This document shows positions 18,357 through 29,011 of a stretch of DNA of 64,000 nt, in pieces. Positions within the stretch are counted from its first letter, which is position 1. Each line of letters begins with the position of its first letter. The stretch is from Mycobacterium sp. GA-1199 (lineage in GTDB: Bacteria; Actinomycetota; Actinomycetes; Mycobacteriales; Mycobacteriaceae). The position numbers were made by a program, and so were the translations under genes. The notes under the pieces were generated by a model. That model did no database searches. It saw only the letters and a program-made list of their open reading frames with translations, and was not told the DNA's origin. The stretch spans positions 558,001 to 622,000 of the forward strand of contig NZ_LQIX01000001.1 in assembly GCF_001500045.1 (NCBI RefSeq), given 5' to 3'.

Positions 18357-18473
18357 GCCGTGATCGTAATCAGCGGTGCAGGGATCCCGGGCGGTGCTTC
18401 ATGCGACGAGTGCTTGCCGCCGCCTCGCCCAGCGCCGCAGACTGCTTGAAGTTTCGCAATGAAGGAGCCCGCG

Positions 18474-19217
18474 ATGGCGTTGGTCATTGATCCGCTCGAC
18501 GATATCGGGGTCATCCGCCTCTCCCGGTGGATCTTCAACTGCTACCTGATCCGTGGCGAAGAGTCCTATGTGGTGGTTGATGCGGGGATGCCCGGCAGCG
18601 CCGACGACGTCGCGGGTGTGCTGCTGGTCCACGAAGGCACCGTCGGTGCGGTCGTGGCCACCCACGGCCACAGCGACCACGTCGCCGGGGCGCCGCGACT
18701 GGCCGCCGAGTACGGGGCGGCGCTGCATCTTCCCGAGGTCACTCTCGGCTACCTCGACGGCACGCAGGAGCCTCGGACCCCTGCGCTGAGCAAGGTCGCC
18801 CAAATCTGGCCCACCCTGATCAGCCAGCCGCTGGACCTGACCGGGCTGCGCGGCTTCGTCGACGGCGCTCGCATCGCCGGTTACGGCGGAGCCAAGGGGA
18901 TGGTCGGCGACGCCCTGGGCAGTGCTCAGCCGCTGGCCGACGGTCAGCCACTACCGGGTGCCACGAGCTGGGAGGTGCTGCACGTGCCCGGCCACACCGA
19001 CGACTCGACCGCGTTCTGGCATGCCGACAGCCGGACCCTGATCTCCGGTGACGCGGTTCTCAGTGCCGGCGGGCGCGCGTGGTTCACCCCGGAGACCGTC
19101 GACGACACCGCTGCGGCACGCAGTGAGCGGCGGATGCGGGCGCTGCCCGTCGAGCACCTGCTACCGGGCCACGGTCTGCCGGTGCACCGCGCCGACGTGT
19201 GGGCCGATACGCGCTGA
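18474..19217 (+). CDS. MBL-fold metallo-hydrolase
   Basis: The protein has 247 residues. The metal motif THGHSDH (HxHxDH) sits about 59-65. Later metal ligands are HVPGHTDDS and the SGDAVL aspartate, and the terminal LLPGHGLPVH histidine completes the dinuclear site. This is the glyoxalase II/beta-lactamase fold; the substrate is unknown. The ATG 18474 was preferred over ATG 18459 because GAAGGAG lies 5 bases upstream of it. It is divergently oriented from the SRPBCC gene, with about 117 bases between. Confidence 0.82.
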   Translation: MALVIDPLDDIGVIRLSRWIFNCYLIRGEESYVVVDAGMPGSADDVAGVLLVHEGTVGAVVATHGHSDHVAGAPRLAAEYGAALHLPEVTLGYLDGTQEPRTPALSKVAQIWPTLISQPLDLTGLRGFVDGARIAGYGGAKGMVGDALGSAQPLADGQPLPGATSWEVLHVPGHTDDSTAFWHADSRTLISGDAVLSAGGRAWFTPETVDDTAAARSERRMRALPVEHLLPGHGLPVHRADVWADTR

Positions 19218-19397
19218 AATGCCCGGGCTGACACCAACGTCCGTCGACGTAACCCGCGAATCACACCCTCTCGCAACCCGGTGAGGACGCAAGTACCGGT
19301 GTAGGTTCTGTCGGGGAGAAGCCGACGTCAGCGCCCGACGGACCACCATCGCGGCTTTTCGCCGACATGGTGCGCTTCGACCCGATGGGAGACCTGT

Positions 19398-19898
19398 GTG
19401 AGTGCGCAGTCGGGTGCGTCGCCGTTCGAAGACATGGTGTCGCTGTTGGACTATCCGATGTTCATCGTCACAACCCATGCCGACGACGAGCGGTCCGGCT
19501 GCCTGGTGGGCTTCGCGAGCCAGACGAGCATCGATCCGCCGCGCTTTCTGGTCGGCTTGTCCCGCCGCAACCGGACTTTCCGGATAGCGCAGTCCGCCTC
19601 GCACCTCGCGGTACATCTGGTATCGCGCGAGCACCTTGAACTGGCGCAGTTGTTCGGCGGAGAAACCGGCGACCGCACCAACAAGTTCGGTCGGTGCGCG
19701 TGGCACACCGGCCCCGAAGACATGCCGATTCTCGACGACGCCGCCGCATGGTTCGTCGGCGAAGTGGTCCGTCGGTTCGACGTCGGAGACCACGTCGGTC
19801 ATCTGCTCGAACCGGTCGCCGGTGTGCCGCCCCAAGACCTCGACGAGTGGGTGACCTTCGCCGACGTGCGCGACATCGAACCGGGACACGAGGCGTGA
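19398..19898 (+). CDS. Flavin reductase-domain (FMN-binding split barrel) protein
   Basis: The protein has 166 residues. It shows the flavin-reductase-like pattern: MFIVTTHADDERSGCLVGFASQ, the FMN-contacting SRRNRTFRIAQSA and AVHLVSREH. Members reduce FMN with NAD(P)H or bind flavin for a partner oxygenase. The start is GTG 19398, since no closer ATG fits. Its stop overlaps the next start as GTGA, so it is translationally coupled to the RibD-like reductase. The 180 bases upstream (19218-19397) show no recognisable feature. Confidence 0.8.
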   Translation: MSAQSGASPFEDMVSLLDYPMFIVTTHADDERSGCLVGFASQTSIDPPRFLVGLSRRNRTFRIAQSASHLAVHLVSREHLELAQLFGGETGDRTNKFGRCAWHTGPEDMPILDDAAAWFVGEVVRRFDVGDHVGHLLEPVAGVPPQDLDEWVTFADVRDIEPGHEA

Positions 19899-20587
19899 GC
19901 GCAGAGCTTCCCCTGCGGGCGGTCTCCGGCCTCGACGAGCTGATCGACTACTACCGCGCCGCACCCATCGGGGTGCGCGCCAACATGATCTTCAGTGCCG
20001 ACGGAGCGGCGGCGTTCGGCGGGCGGGTGGGGTCGCTGTCGGACCCGACCGACCAACGGCTGCTGGTCGCCCTGCGCGGGTTCGCCGATGTCGTCCTGGT
20101 CGGCGCCGCAACGGCACGCGCCGAGAACTATGGCCCCGTGAAACCATCAGCTACGACGACCGGGAGCACCGCCCGGATCGCCGTGGTGAGCCGATCCGGG
20201 CGACTGCCGGACTCGCTACTGGCCGATCCTGCTCAACGTCCGATCCTGGTGACCAGCGCACGTGCGGTATCCGAACATGGATTGGATCGCGAGAAGCGTT
20301 GGGAACTATTGATCGCCGGTACCGACACCGTGGACGTCAGGGCCATGGTCATCGAGCTTCGACAACGTGGACTGGGTCGGGTCCTATGCGAAGGCGGCCC
20401 CACGTTGCTCGACGAACTCGTGGGAGCGGACCTCGTCGACGAGATCTGTGTGACGTTGGCGCCCAAGCTCGCCGGCGCCCGCCTCCCAGGTGGTGGAGAC
20501 GGTCTGCTTTCCGCGCCGACCGCGCTACGGCTGGACCACGTCCTGAACCACCGGGACTATCTCTACCTGAAGTACTCCCGACGGTGA
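19895..20587 (+). CDS. RibD C-terminal/dihydrofolate reductase-like pyrimidine reductase
   Basis: The protein has 230 residues. The NADPH-binding reductase fold is indicated by RANMIFSADGAAAFGGRVG, VVLVGAATARAENYGP and the late EGGPTLLDELVGADLVDEI signature of RibD C-terminal domains. There is no deaminase domain. It resembles Rv2671, a DHFR-like RibD paralogue in M. tuberculosis; whether this one reduces a pteridine or a riboflavin precursor is open. The GTG start overlaps the flavin reductase stop (GTGA). Confidence 0.78.
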   Translation: MSAELPLRAVSGLDELIDYYRAAPIGVRANMIFSADGAAAFGGRVGSLSDPTDQRLLVALRGFADVVLVGAATARAENYGPVKPSATTTGSTARIAVVSRSGRLPDSLLADPAQRPILVTSARAVSEHGLDREKRWELLIAGTDTVDVRAMVIELRQRGLGRVLCEGGPTLLDELVGADLVDEICVTLAPKLAGARLPGGGDGLLSAPTALRLDHVLNHRDYLYLKYSRR

Positions 20588-20636
20588 GGAAGCCTGTCTG
20601 ACCCGCTGACCGGGCGGCCGCCGCTCGCAAACTGGC

Positions 20637-20655
20637 TTCGGTTAGCTTAGACGGA
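20637..20655 (+). promoter_or_regulatory. Possible IdeR iron box upstream of mbtM
   Basis: TTCGGTTAGCTTAGACGGA agrees with the mycobacterial IdeR consensus TTAGGTTAGGCTAACCTAA at about 12 of 19 positions, best in the left half (GGTTAG). It lies 54-73 bases before mbtM, where IdeR repression would be expected. The right half is weak. Confidence 0.45.
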
Positions 20656-20709
20656 ATTGACCAGACCGAAGATCGCTCGTTCGAGCGAGTAAGCAGTGCG
20701 AGGGTGTCC

Positions 20710-22230
<1,521 letters not shown>

Positions 22231-22251
22231 GCCCGTCGACCGCGTGACAGG

Positions 22252-23013
22252 ATGACGCGCGTGGGTGAACGCGTCAGCTTCCCGAGCACCAGCGGACCCG
22301 CGCTCGCGGGCGTGATCGACCTGCCCGACGGCGACGTGCGCGGTTGGGGTGTGTTCGCACACGGGTTCACGCTCGGCAAGGACTCGCCGGCGGCCAGTCG
22401 GATCTGCAAGCAACTCGCCGCCGAGGGCATCGGCATGCTGCGGTTCGACAACCTCGGGCTTGGCGACTCGGACGGCGACTGGAGTGACGGGTCGTTCTCG
22501 CACAAGGTCGCCGACACCGTGCGGGCCGTGGAGTTCATGAACTCCGAAGGCCGCGAGGTGCGCCTGCTGGTCGGGCATTCCTTCGGCGGCTCGGCCGTCA
22601 TCGCCGCCGCCCACGACTGCCCGACCGTGAAGGCGGTCGCGACGGTCGCGGCCCCCTACGAGCCCGCGCACGTGGAGCGGATCTACGACGCGGTCGTCGA
22701 GCGCATCGAGGAAGAGGGGGAGGCGCAGTTTCGCGTCGGCGGCAAGGCGCTGACGCTCAAGCGGCACTTCCTCGAAGACGTCCGCGACGCCGACCTCCGC
22801 GAACGCATACACACCCTGCGCCGCGCGCTGCTGGTGATGCATTCGCCGACCGACAACACCGTCGGCATCGCCAACGCCAGCGAGATCTTCCAGGCCGCGC
22901 GTCACCCGCGTAGCTTCGTCTCACTCGAAGGCGCCGATCACCTGCTGACCGGAAAGGATCAGGCGGCGCGGGCGGCACGCATCGTCAGCGCCTGGGCCGA
23001 CCCGTACCTGTAG
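22252..23013 (+). CDS. Alpha/beta hydrolase
   Basis: The protein has 253 residues. The nucleophile elbow is GHSFGGSA, the oxyanion segment is AHGFTLGKDS, the late acid may be in SPTDNTV and the catalytic His in EGADHLLTG. It resembles the hydrolase half of the OsmC-hydrolase fusions found elsewhere. The ATG 22252 follows mbtM by 21 bases, so it may be in the same transcript. The substrate is unknown. Confidence 0.8.
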   Translation: MTRVGERVSFPSTSGPALAGVIDLPDGDVRGWGVFAHGFTLGKDSPAASRICKQLAAEGIGMLRFDNLGLGDSDGDWSDGSFSHKVADTVRAVEFMNSEGREVRLLVGHSFGGSAVIAAAHDCPTVKAVATVAAPYEPAHVERIYDAVVERIEEEGEAQFRVGGKALTLKRHFLEDVRDADLRERIHTLRRALLVMHSPTDNTVGIANASEIFQAARHPRSFVSLEGADHLLTGKDQAARAARIVSAWADPYL

Positions 23014-23024
23014 GCATTCGCGCG

Positions 23025-23996
23025 TCACCGCACGGCGACGACGACCTTGCCCTTCGCCGAGCGATCCTCCAGCGCGGCAATCGCGTCCGCGGCCCGCTCG
23101 AACGCAAACACCTGCGGTTGCGGTGCGGACACCTTGCCCGAGGCCAGCAGCGGCTCGAGTTCGGCCCACTGCTCGGCGAGGTAATTGGGATGAATGAAAG
23201 TCCAAGCGCCCCAACCCACTCCGACCGCGTCGACATTGTTGAGTAGCAGCCGGTTCACCTTCACAGTGGGAATCTCGCCGCCGGTGAACCCGACCACGAG
23301 CAGCCGTCCCCCCGGGGCCAGCGAACGTAGCGAGTCGGTGAACCGATCCCCGCCGACCGGGTCGACGACGATGTCCACCCCGCGTCCCTCGGTCAACTCC
23401 TTCACCTTGTCCTTGAACCCGTCGACCGGTACGACGTCGGTTGCGCCCGCCGCCCTGGCCACCGCGGCCTTCTCCTCGGTACTCACCACCGCGATCACCC
23501 GAGAGGCACCCCATGCCGGGGCCAACCGCAGCGTCGAGGTTCCGATGCCGCCCGCCGCCCCGTGCACCAGCACGGTCTCGCCCTCGGCCAGCCGCCCCCG
23601 CGTGCGCAGCGCGTGGTGCATCGTGAGGTCGTTGAAGAGCAGCCCGGCGCCGGCCTCGAAGGAGACGTTGTCGGGCAGCTTGAAGACGCGTTCGGCGGGC
23701 AGGGCGACGACCTCGGCCATCGCGCCGCACAACATCGTCAGCGCCGCGACGCGATCGCCCGCCTGCACATGTGCGCCGTCGGGCGCACTGCGCACCACGC
23801 CGGCGACCTCACCGCCGGGTGTATAGGGCATCTCGGGCTTGTACTGATAGAGCCCGCGCGACTGCAACACATCGGGAAACGCGACCCCGGCCGCGTGCAC
23901 ATCGATGACGACAGCACCGTCGCCGTCGGGCTCGTCGACGTCGACGAGCTTGGCGGCTTGAGGTCCGTCGAGGCTGGCAATCTGAATCGCGCGCAT
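23025..23996 (-). CDS. NADPH:quinone oxidoreductase-like (zinc-free MDR family)
   Basis: The protein has 323 residues. The MDR layout shows a GroES-like N-terminus with AAGVAFPDVLQSRG and PGGEVAG, then the nucleotide site VLVHGAAGGIGTS and RVIAVVSTEEKAA. Zinc cysteines are absent, as in quinone reductases. It would transfer a hydride from NADPH to quinones or enoyl substrates. The ATG 23996 (MRAIQIASLDG) fits the family N-terminus. It converges with the hydrolase at 23013 (11 bases) and diverges from the haloperoxidase-like gene. Confidence 0.85.
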   Translation of the reverse strand: MRAIQIASLDGPQAAKLVDVDEPDGDGAVVIDVHAAGVAFPDVLQSRGLYQYKPEMPYTPGGEVAGVVRSAPDGAHVQAGDRVAALTMLCGAMAEVVALPAERVFKLPDNVSFEAGAGLLFNDLTMHHALRTRGRLAEGETVLVHGAAGGIGTSTLRLAPAWGASRVIAVVSTEEKAAVARAAGATDVVPVDGFKDKVKELTEGRGVDIVVDPVGGDRFTDSLRSLAPGGRLLVVGFTGGEIPTVKVNRLLLNNVDAVGVGWGAWTFIHPNYLAEQWAELEPLLASGKVSAPQPQVFAFERAADAIAALEDRSAKGKVVVAVR

Positions 23997-24093
23997 GCCG
24001 CCATTTAACTCGACTCGAACGCCGGAGCCTCCGCCGCTGCACCGATACTCGCCAAAACCCGGCGGGGGGTGCCGCCGGAAGCGCACACTATTA

Positions 24094-24109
24094 GATAAGC
24101 TCACTTATC
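24094..24109. promoter_or_regulatory. Perfect palindrome in a divergent promoter region (candidate operator)
   Basis: GATAAG-CTCA-CTTATC is a 6-4-6 perfect inverted repeat. It lies midway between the divergent quinone reductase (start 23996) and alpha/beta hydrolase (start 24142). Its size and symmetry suit a dimeric repressor. No regulator gene is adjacent. Confidence 0.5.
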
Positions 24110-24141
24110 CGGCAACGTTGCCGAGTTCGAACGGAGCGCAC

Positions 24142-25110
24142 ATGACCAGTGGTCCCCGCAGCCGGTCGAGGGTTTCGGCCTTCGCTCCCGCTCGGTCCCT
24201 CCCATCCGGACGCGCCGTCGAGGTGCGCTCGAGGGACGGCATTCGCCTGCACGCCGAGGTCTTCGGTCGCGAGGACGGCTATCCGATCGTCCTGGCGCAC
24301 GGCATCACGTGCGCGCTGCGGGTGTGGGCCCATCAGATCGCCGACCTGTCTCGCGACTACCGCGTGATCGCATTCGACCACCGCGGCCACGGCCGCAGCG
24401 CGGTCCCGGTCCGCCGCGGCGCCTACAGCCTCGATCATCTGGCCGCCGACCTCGACTCCGTCCTGGAAGCCACGCTGGCCCCCGGTGAACGGGCGGTCAT
24501 CGCCGGCCATTCGATGGGTGGCATCGCGATCACCTCCTGGGCCGAGCGCTACTCCGAGCGGGTAACCGAACGCGCCGACGGCGTCGCGCTCATCAACACC
24601 ACCACCGGCGACCTGTTGCGCAACGTCAAGTTGCTGCCCGTGCCCGCGCCGCTGGCCAACGTTCGGGTTCGCACCGCGGGAACCTTCCTGAAGACGTTCG
24701 GCGCGTTCCCCGTGCCGCGCGCCATCCACGGCCCGAATCAGCGCTTCGTGTCGATGCTGGCGGTGGGCCGCGACGCCGATCCGGCGATCGCCTCGTTCGT
24801 GCACGAACTGTTCGCCGCGACCTCGCCGGTAGGTCGCGGCGGCTGGGCCCGTACGCTCGTCGAGCATCTCGGTCCCCGGCACATCGAGCTGCACAACCTG
24901 GTCGTGCCGACGCTGGTGATCGGCAGCCAGAAGGACCGGCTGCTGCCGCTGACGTCGTCTCGCCGGATCGCCGAGGCGGCGCCCAACCTGCGCGATTTCG
25001 TGGAGTTGGCCGGCGGTCACTGCGCCATCCTGGAACGCCCCGACGAGGTGAACAGGCACCTGCGTGGGCTGGTCGAGTCGGTGACCGCCGAGCGCCGCAT
25101 CAGCTCCTAG
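24142..25110 (+). CDS. hpx: Alpha/beta hydrolase, Hpx-like (Rv3171c-like)
   Basis: The protein has 322 residues. The nucleophile elbow is GHSMGG, oxyanion [12 protein letters not shown], a helix-turn with FDHRGHGRS, and catalytic His near GGHCAIL. M. tuberculosis Rv3171c is called hpx (putative non-haem haloperoxidase), but such proteins are usually esterase-like hydrolases. Placement next to the amine oxidase gene in convergent orientation matches the Rv3170-Rv3171c pair. The ATG 24142 has CGGAG upstream. The 3' end overlaps aofH by 4 bases. Confidence 0.78.
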   Translation: MTSGPRSRSRVSAFAPARSLPSGRAVEVRSRDGIRLHAEVFGREDGYPIVLAHGITCALRVWAHQIADLSRDYRVIAFDHRGHGRSAVPVRRGAYSLDHLAADLDSVLEATLAPGERAVIAGHSMGGIAITSWAERYSERVTERADGVALINTTTGDLLRNVKLLPVPAPLANVRVRTAGTFLKTFGAFPVPRAIHGPNQRFVSMLAVGRDADPAIASFVHELFAATSPVGRGGWARTLVEHLGPRHIELHNLVVPTLVIGSQKDRLLPLTSSRRIAEAAPNLRDFVELAGGHCAILERPDEVNRHLRGLVESVTAERRISS

Positions 25111-26465
25111 TCACCCGCGAGCGCGCGGTGCACCTCGTCGGCCGCGCGCCGACCGGACCGGACCGCGCCGTCGAGGAAACCCGTCCACGCGTCAGCGGTT
25201 TCGGTTCCCGCCCAATAGATCCCGTCGATCGGCTTGCGCAGCCACGGACCGTACGTCGTCCACGAGCCGGGTGGCACGGCCGCCGTCGGCCCTCCCGGCG
25301 CGAAATCCTCTGCGCCCCAGCAATAGTCGAGATAGTCGATCGGGCTGAGTGCGGCGTCGCCGAACAGCCCCGCGAAACCCGAAAGCGCGCGCTCCCGACG
25401 TTGCGCCGCCGGCAGCGCGTCGAACGAGCGGGCGTCGACAAAGCCCAGCAGGATGCCGGGGCCGGCCGAGTCCGAGGGGCTGACGTCGAACGTGATGAAC
25501 ACCGGGCCCTCGTCGGAAAGCGCCTCTCCCGAAAGCCCTTTGGCGCGCCAGAACGGCTTGTCGTAGGCGGCGTAGGCCTTGCTCAGGTTGCCTTGGGGCC
25601 AGTGCTGCGCGAGCTTGCCGTACTCGGCGGGCAGCTCGGGTGAGAACTCGATCGATTGGCGGTGTTCGGGAGGGATGGCGACGACGACGGCCTTGGTGCG
25701 CACCGCGCCCCGATCGGATGTCACGGTGAGCGTGCCGTCGCTGTGGCGTTCGATGCCGCGCACCGGGGCGTCGAGCACGACACGCGGGCCCAGCTCCTCG
25801 GCCATCCGGATCGCGATCTGCTGGGTGCCGCCCGGGAAGCGGCTCTGCTGTGCACCGCCCTCGACGTCGAGCATGCGGTCAAGCCCGCCCGCGGCTCTGA
25901 CGTAGCGCACGGCGTGCAGCATCGACACCGCGTCGGGCTCACAACCCCAGGTCACCCTCGACATGATCGCCATCAGGTCCCGTGTTCCGGCGCTGGCGTG
26001 CACCGACTTCAGCCAGCCGTCGAGCGACAGGGAGTCCAGGGCGTCGGCGTGGGGGGCGGTCCAGGGCGCTTCGACGGCGACCCGCCGACAAGCCCGCTCG
26101 AAGCGCCACTGGATGCGCGACACGTCGAGCAGTTCGATGATCGACAACCGGGGAATCGTGCTGCGGTACGAGCGGACTCGGCCCCGCCACCGGATCAGGT
26201 TCTTACCACCGCTGAACGTGGGCACTGTCGCACAGCCCAATTCGGCTGCCAGTTCTCCGACGGCGTCCTGCGTCGGTCCGATGAAGGTGCCGCCGAGGTC
26301 GACGGGTACGCCGGCGATCGTTGCCGTCGCCGACCGTCCGCCGACCCGGTCGCGACCTTCGAGGACGACGACGTCGTGACCGAGCCGATTCAACTCGCGC
26401 GCCGCCGCCAACCCGGCGAACCCGGCGCCCACCACCACCGCGTCGGCACTGCCTTGCAACCCCAC
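25107..26465 (-). CDS. aofH: Flavin-containing monoamine oxidase (Rv3170-like)
   Basis: The protein has 452 residues. The N-terminal FAD site is [17 protein letters not shown] followed by ERDRVGGRS-type sequence ([10 protein letters not shown]). The C-terminal FAD-binding end is [19 protein letters not shown]. The substrate-domain segment includes [18 protein letters not shown]. This is the FAD-dependent amine oxidase family; oxidation of primary or polyamines to aldehyde, ammonia and H2O2 is expected. The start at 26465 abuts the LLM gene on the other strand (19 bases), so the two promoters overlap. Confidence 0.85.
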   Translation of the reverse strand: MGLQGSADAVVVGAGFAGLAAARELNRLGHDVVVLEGRDRVGGRSATATIAGVPVDLGGTFIGPTQDAVGELAAELGCATVPTFSGGKNLIRWRGRVRSYRSTIPRLSIIELLDVSRIQWRFERACRRVAVEAPWTAPHADALDSLSLDGWLKSVHASAGTRDLMAIMSRVTWGCEPDAVSMLHAVRYVRAAGGLDRMLDVEGGAQQSRFPGGTQQIAIRMAEELGPRVVLDAPVRGIERHSDGTLTVTSDRGAVRTKAVVVAIPPEHRQSIEFSPELPAEYGKLAQHWPQGNLSKAYAAYDKPFWRAKGLSGEALSDEGPVFITFDVSPSDSAGPGILLGFVDARSFDALPAAQRRERALSGFAGLFGDAALSPIDYLDYCWGAEDFAPGGPTAAVPPGSWTTYGPWLRKPIDGIYWAGTETADAWTGFLDGAVRSGRRAADEVHRALAGD

Positions 26466-26484
26466 GCGATTAGGCTCTCACGCC

Positions 26485-27474
26485 GTGAAGGTCATGACAG
26501 CGTTGTTCGGCCCAACCGATGCGATCGAGCGGGCGCGACTGCTGCGCGACGCGGGCGCCAGCGGGGTGTTCACCTTCGAAGGGCCGCACGACGTGTTCGC
26601 GCCGCTGACGTTGGCGTCTACGGTGGGCGGTCTGGACCTGATGACCAACGTCGCCATTGCGTTTCCGCGCAACCCTGTTCAGCTCGCCCACCAGGCCTAC
26701 GACCATCAGGTGCTCGCCGAGGGCCGCTTCACACTCGGACTGGGAACGCAGGTGCGCGCGCAGGTCGAGAAGCGATACGGCGCGGCGTTCGACCGCCCGG
26801 TCGCCCGCATGAAGGAGATGGTCGCTTCGGTGCGGGCGGTGTTCACCGCGTGGGAGACCGGCGAACGTCTGGACTTCCGCGGCGAGTACTTCCGGCACAC
26901 GCTGATGACCCCGACGTTCAACCCCGGCCCGAACCCGTACGGTCCTCCGCCGATCTATCTCGGTGCGCTCGGCCCGAGGCTGACGCGTGCGACCGCAGCC
27001 GTCGCCGACGGCCTGCTGGTCATGCCGTTCGGCTCGAAGCGATTTCTGCACGAGGCGACGATGCCGCAGGTGCGCGCCGGCCTGTCGGAGGCGGGGCGGT
27101 CCCTCGACGACTTCGCGTTGGTGCCCGAGATCATCGTGTCGGTCGGTACGCACGACGCGGACCACGACGCCACCCGTCGGCTGTTGGCGTTCTACGGCTC
27201 CACCCCGGCCTACCGTCCGGTGCTCGACGTGCACGGCTGGGGCGATCTGCAGCCAGAGCTCAACGCGCTGTCCAAACAGGGCCGCTGGCAGGAGATGGGC
27301 ACCCTGATCGACGACGAGGTTCTGCACACCATCGCCGCGTGCGGCACCCCGGCCGAGATCGCCGCCCACATCCGCGACCGCGTGGCCGGGGTGTCCGACC
27401 GCGTCTGCCTATACCAGCCCGGACCCATCGCCATCGACGCGTTGGCCGAGATCGTCGACGCGCTGGCAGCTTGA
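26485..27474 (+). CDS. LLM-class (luciferase-like) F420-dependent oxidoreductase
   Basis: The protein has 329 residues. It carries the luciferase-like (beta/alpha)8 features MKVMTALFGP, VAIAFPRNPVQLAHQAYDHQ, GRFTLGLGTQ and PPIYLGALGPRL. Mycobacterial members use F420H2 or FMN; the electron donor cannot be settled by eye. The start is GTG 26485, diverging from the amine oxidase. The Baeyer-Villiger monooxygenase follows after 40 bases. Confidence 0.8.
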   Translation: MKVMTALFGPTDAIERARLLRDAGASGVFTFEGPHDVFAPLTLASTVGGLDLMTNVAIAFPRNPVQLAHQAYDHQVLAEGRFTLGLGTQVRAQVEKRYGAAFDRPVARMKEMVASVRAVFTAWETGERLDFRGEYFRHTLMTPTFNPGPNPYGPPPIYLGALGPRLTRATAAVADGLLVMPFGSKRFLHEATMPQVRAGLSEAGRSLDDFALVPEIIVSVGTHDADHDATRRLLAFYGSTPAYRPVLDVHGWGDLQPELNALSKQGRWQEMGTLIDDEVLHTIAACGTPAEIAAHIRDRVAGVSDRVCLYQPGPIAIDALAEIVDALAA

Positions 27475-27514
27475 CTCCTATGGTGGTACTCAGCGGGACC
27501 AAGGGAGGTTGCGG

Positions 27515-29002
27515 ATGAGTGGCAATGAGCAGAACGGCGACTACACCGATGTGCTGATCATCGGGGCGGGGATCTCGGGGATCGGCGCGGCATACCGACT
27601 GCAGGAGAAGAACCCGCACACGTCCTACACGCTGCTCGAGCGGCGGGCCCGCATCGGAGGCACCTGGGATCTGCACCGCTATCCGGGCATCCGCTCCGAC
27701 AGCGACATCTTCACGCTGAGCTACCCGTTCGAACCCTGGACGCGGCCGGAGAACGTGGCCGACGGCCCCGACATCCGCGACTACCTGGTTCAGACCGCCC
27801 GCAAGCACGGCATCGACGAACACATCCGGTTCAACACCCGCGTCCTGTCGGCCGACTGGGACTCGTCCACCGACACGTGGACGGTGCACACCGAACAGGA
27901 CGGGGCACCCAAGACGTACCGCAGTCGCTTCCTGTTCTTCGGGACCGGCTATTACAACTACGACGAGCCCTACCGTCCGGAATTCCCCGGCCTCGACGAA
28001 TTCGGCGGCGAGGTCGTACACCCGCAGCATTGGCCGGAGTCGCTGGACTACACCGGCAAACGCATGGTGGTCATCGGCAGCGGCGCGACGGCGGTGAGCA
28101 TGATCCCGTCGCTGACCGAGAAGGCCGGCCACGTGACGATGCTGCAGCGCTCGCCCACGTACATGCTGTCGGGGCCGCGGATCAATCCCATCGTGCAGGC
28201 GCTGCGCAAGGTGCTGCCCGGCCGGGCCGGTTACTGGGGTGCACGCATCTACAACACCATCTTCACGGTGTTCATCTACGCGTTCGCCAAGGCGGCGCCC
28301 AAACTCAGCAGGCGCTATATCCGCAATTACGCCAAACGCAATCTGCCCAAGGGCTATCCGGTCGACGTGCACTTCAAGCCGCGTTACGACCCGTGGGACC
28401 AACGGTTGTGCGCGATGCTCGACAACGACTTCTACGACGCGATCAACACCGGCCGCCTCGACGTGGTGACCGACCGGATCGACCACATCGATGCGTCCGG
28501 TGTCGTGCTGCAGTCGGGACAGCGCATCGACGCCGACGTGATCATCACCGCGACCGGCATCCAATTGCAGGCGCTGGGCGGTGTTTTGATCAGCATCGAC
28601 GGCGAGGAGGTCAAACCGCAGGACCGGTTCGTCTACAAGGAGCACATGCTCGAGGACGTGCCCAACCTGGCCTGGTGCGTCGGCTACATCAACGCGTCGT
28701 GGACGTTGCGTGCCGACCTGACCGCTCGGGCGTTCGCAAAGCTGATCTCCTACATGGACTCTCACGGGTATACGCACGCATACCCGCATCTCGGGGACAA
28801 ACCCATGGCGGAGAAGCCGGCGTGGAACATCAACGCCGGCTACGTACAACGCGCGGGGCATGTGCTGCCGAAGTCGGGCACGCACCGGCCGTGGAACGTC
28901 CGGCACAACTATGTGCTCGACGCGATCGACCACCGCCTCGACCGGATCGAGGAGTCGATGGTGTTCGGCCGCGCACCGGTGCGGGTGACGCCGGTCGCCT
29001 GA
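27515..29002 (+). CDS. Flavin-containing Baeyer-Villiger monooxygenase, EthA-like
   Basis: The protein has 495 residues. The FAD motif GAGISGIG (about 15-22) is followed by GGTWDLHRYPGIRSDSD, the BVMO fingerprint region EVVHPQHWP and the NADPH site VIGSGATAVS. Stretches such as GYYNYDE and YNPWDQRL-like RYDPWDQRL match the EthA/MymA family closely. Such enzymes insert oxygen next to ketones and can activate thioamide drugs. The ATG 27515 has AAGGGAGG 6 bases upstream; the TTG at 27509 is rejected. Which physiological ketone it uses is unknown. Confidence 0.85.
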   Translation: MSGNEQNGDYTDVLIIGAGISGIGAAYRLQEKNPHTSYTLLERRARIGGTWDLHRYPGIRSDSDIFTLSYPFEPWTRPENVADGPDIRDYLVQTARKHGIDEHIRFNTRVLSADWDSSTDTWTVHTEQDGAPKTYRSRFLFFGTGYYNYDEPYRPEFPGLDEFGGEVVHPQHWPESLDYTGKRMVVIGSGATAVSMIPSLTEKAGHVTMLQRSPTYMLSGPRINPIVQALRKVLPGRAGYWGARIYNTIFTVFIYAFAKAAPKLSRRYIRNYAKRNLPKGYPVDVHFKPRYDPWDQRLCAMLDNDFYDAINTGRLDVVTDRIDHIDASGVVLQSGQRIDADVIITATGIQLQALGGVLISIDGEEVKPQDRFVYKEHMLEDVPNLAWCVGYINASWTLRADLTARAFAKLISYMDSHGYTHAYPHLGDKPMAEKPAWNINAGYVQRAGHVLPKSGTHRPWNVRHNYVLDAIDHRLDRIEESMVFGRAPVRVTPVA

Positions 29003-29011
29003 TCGCGCAAG

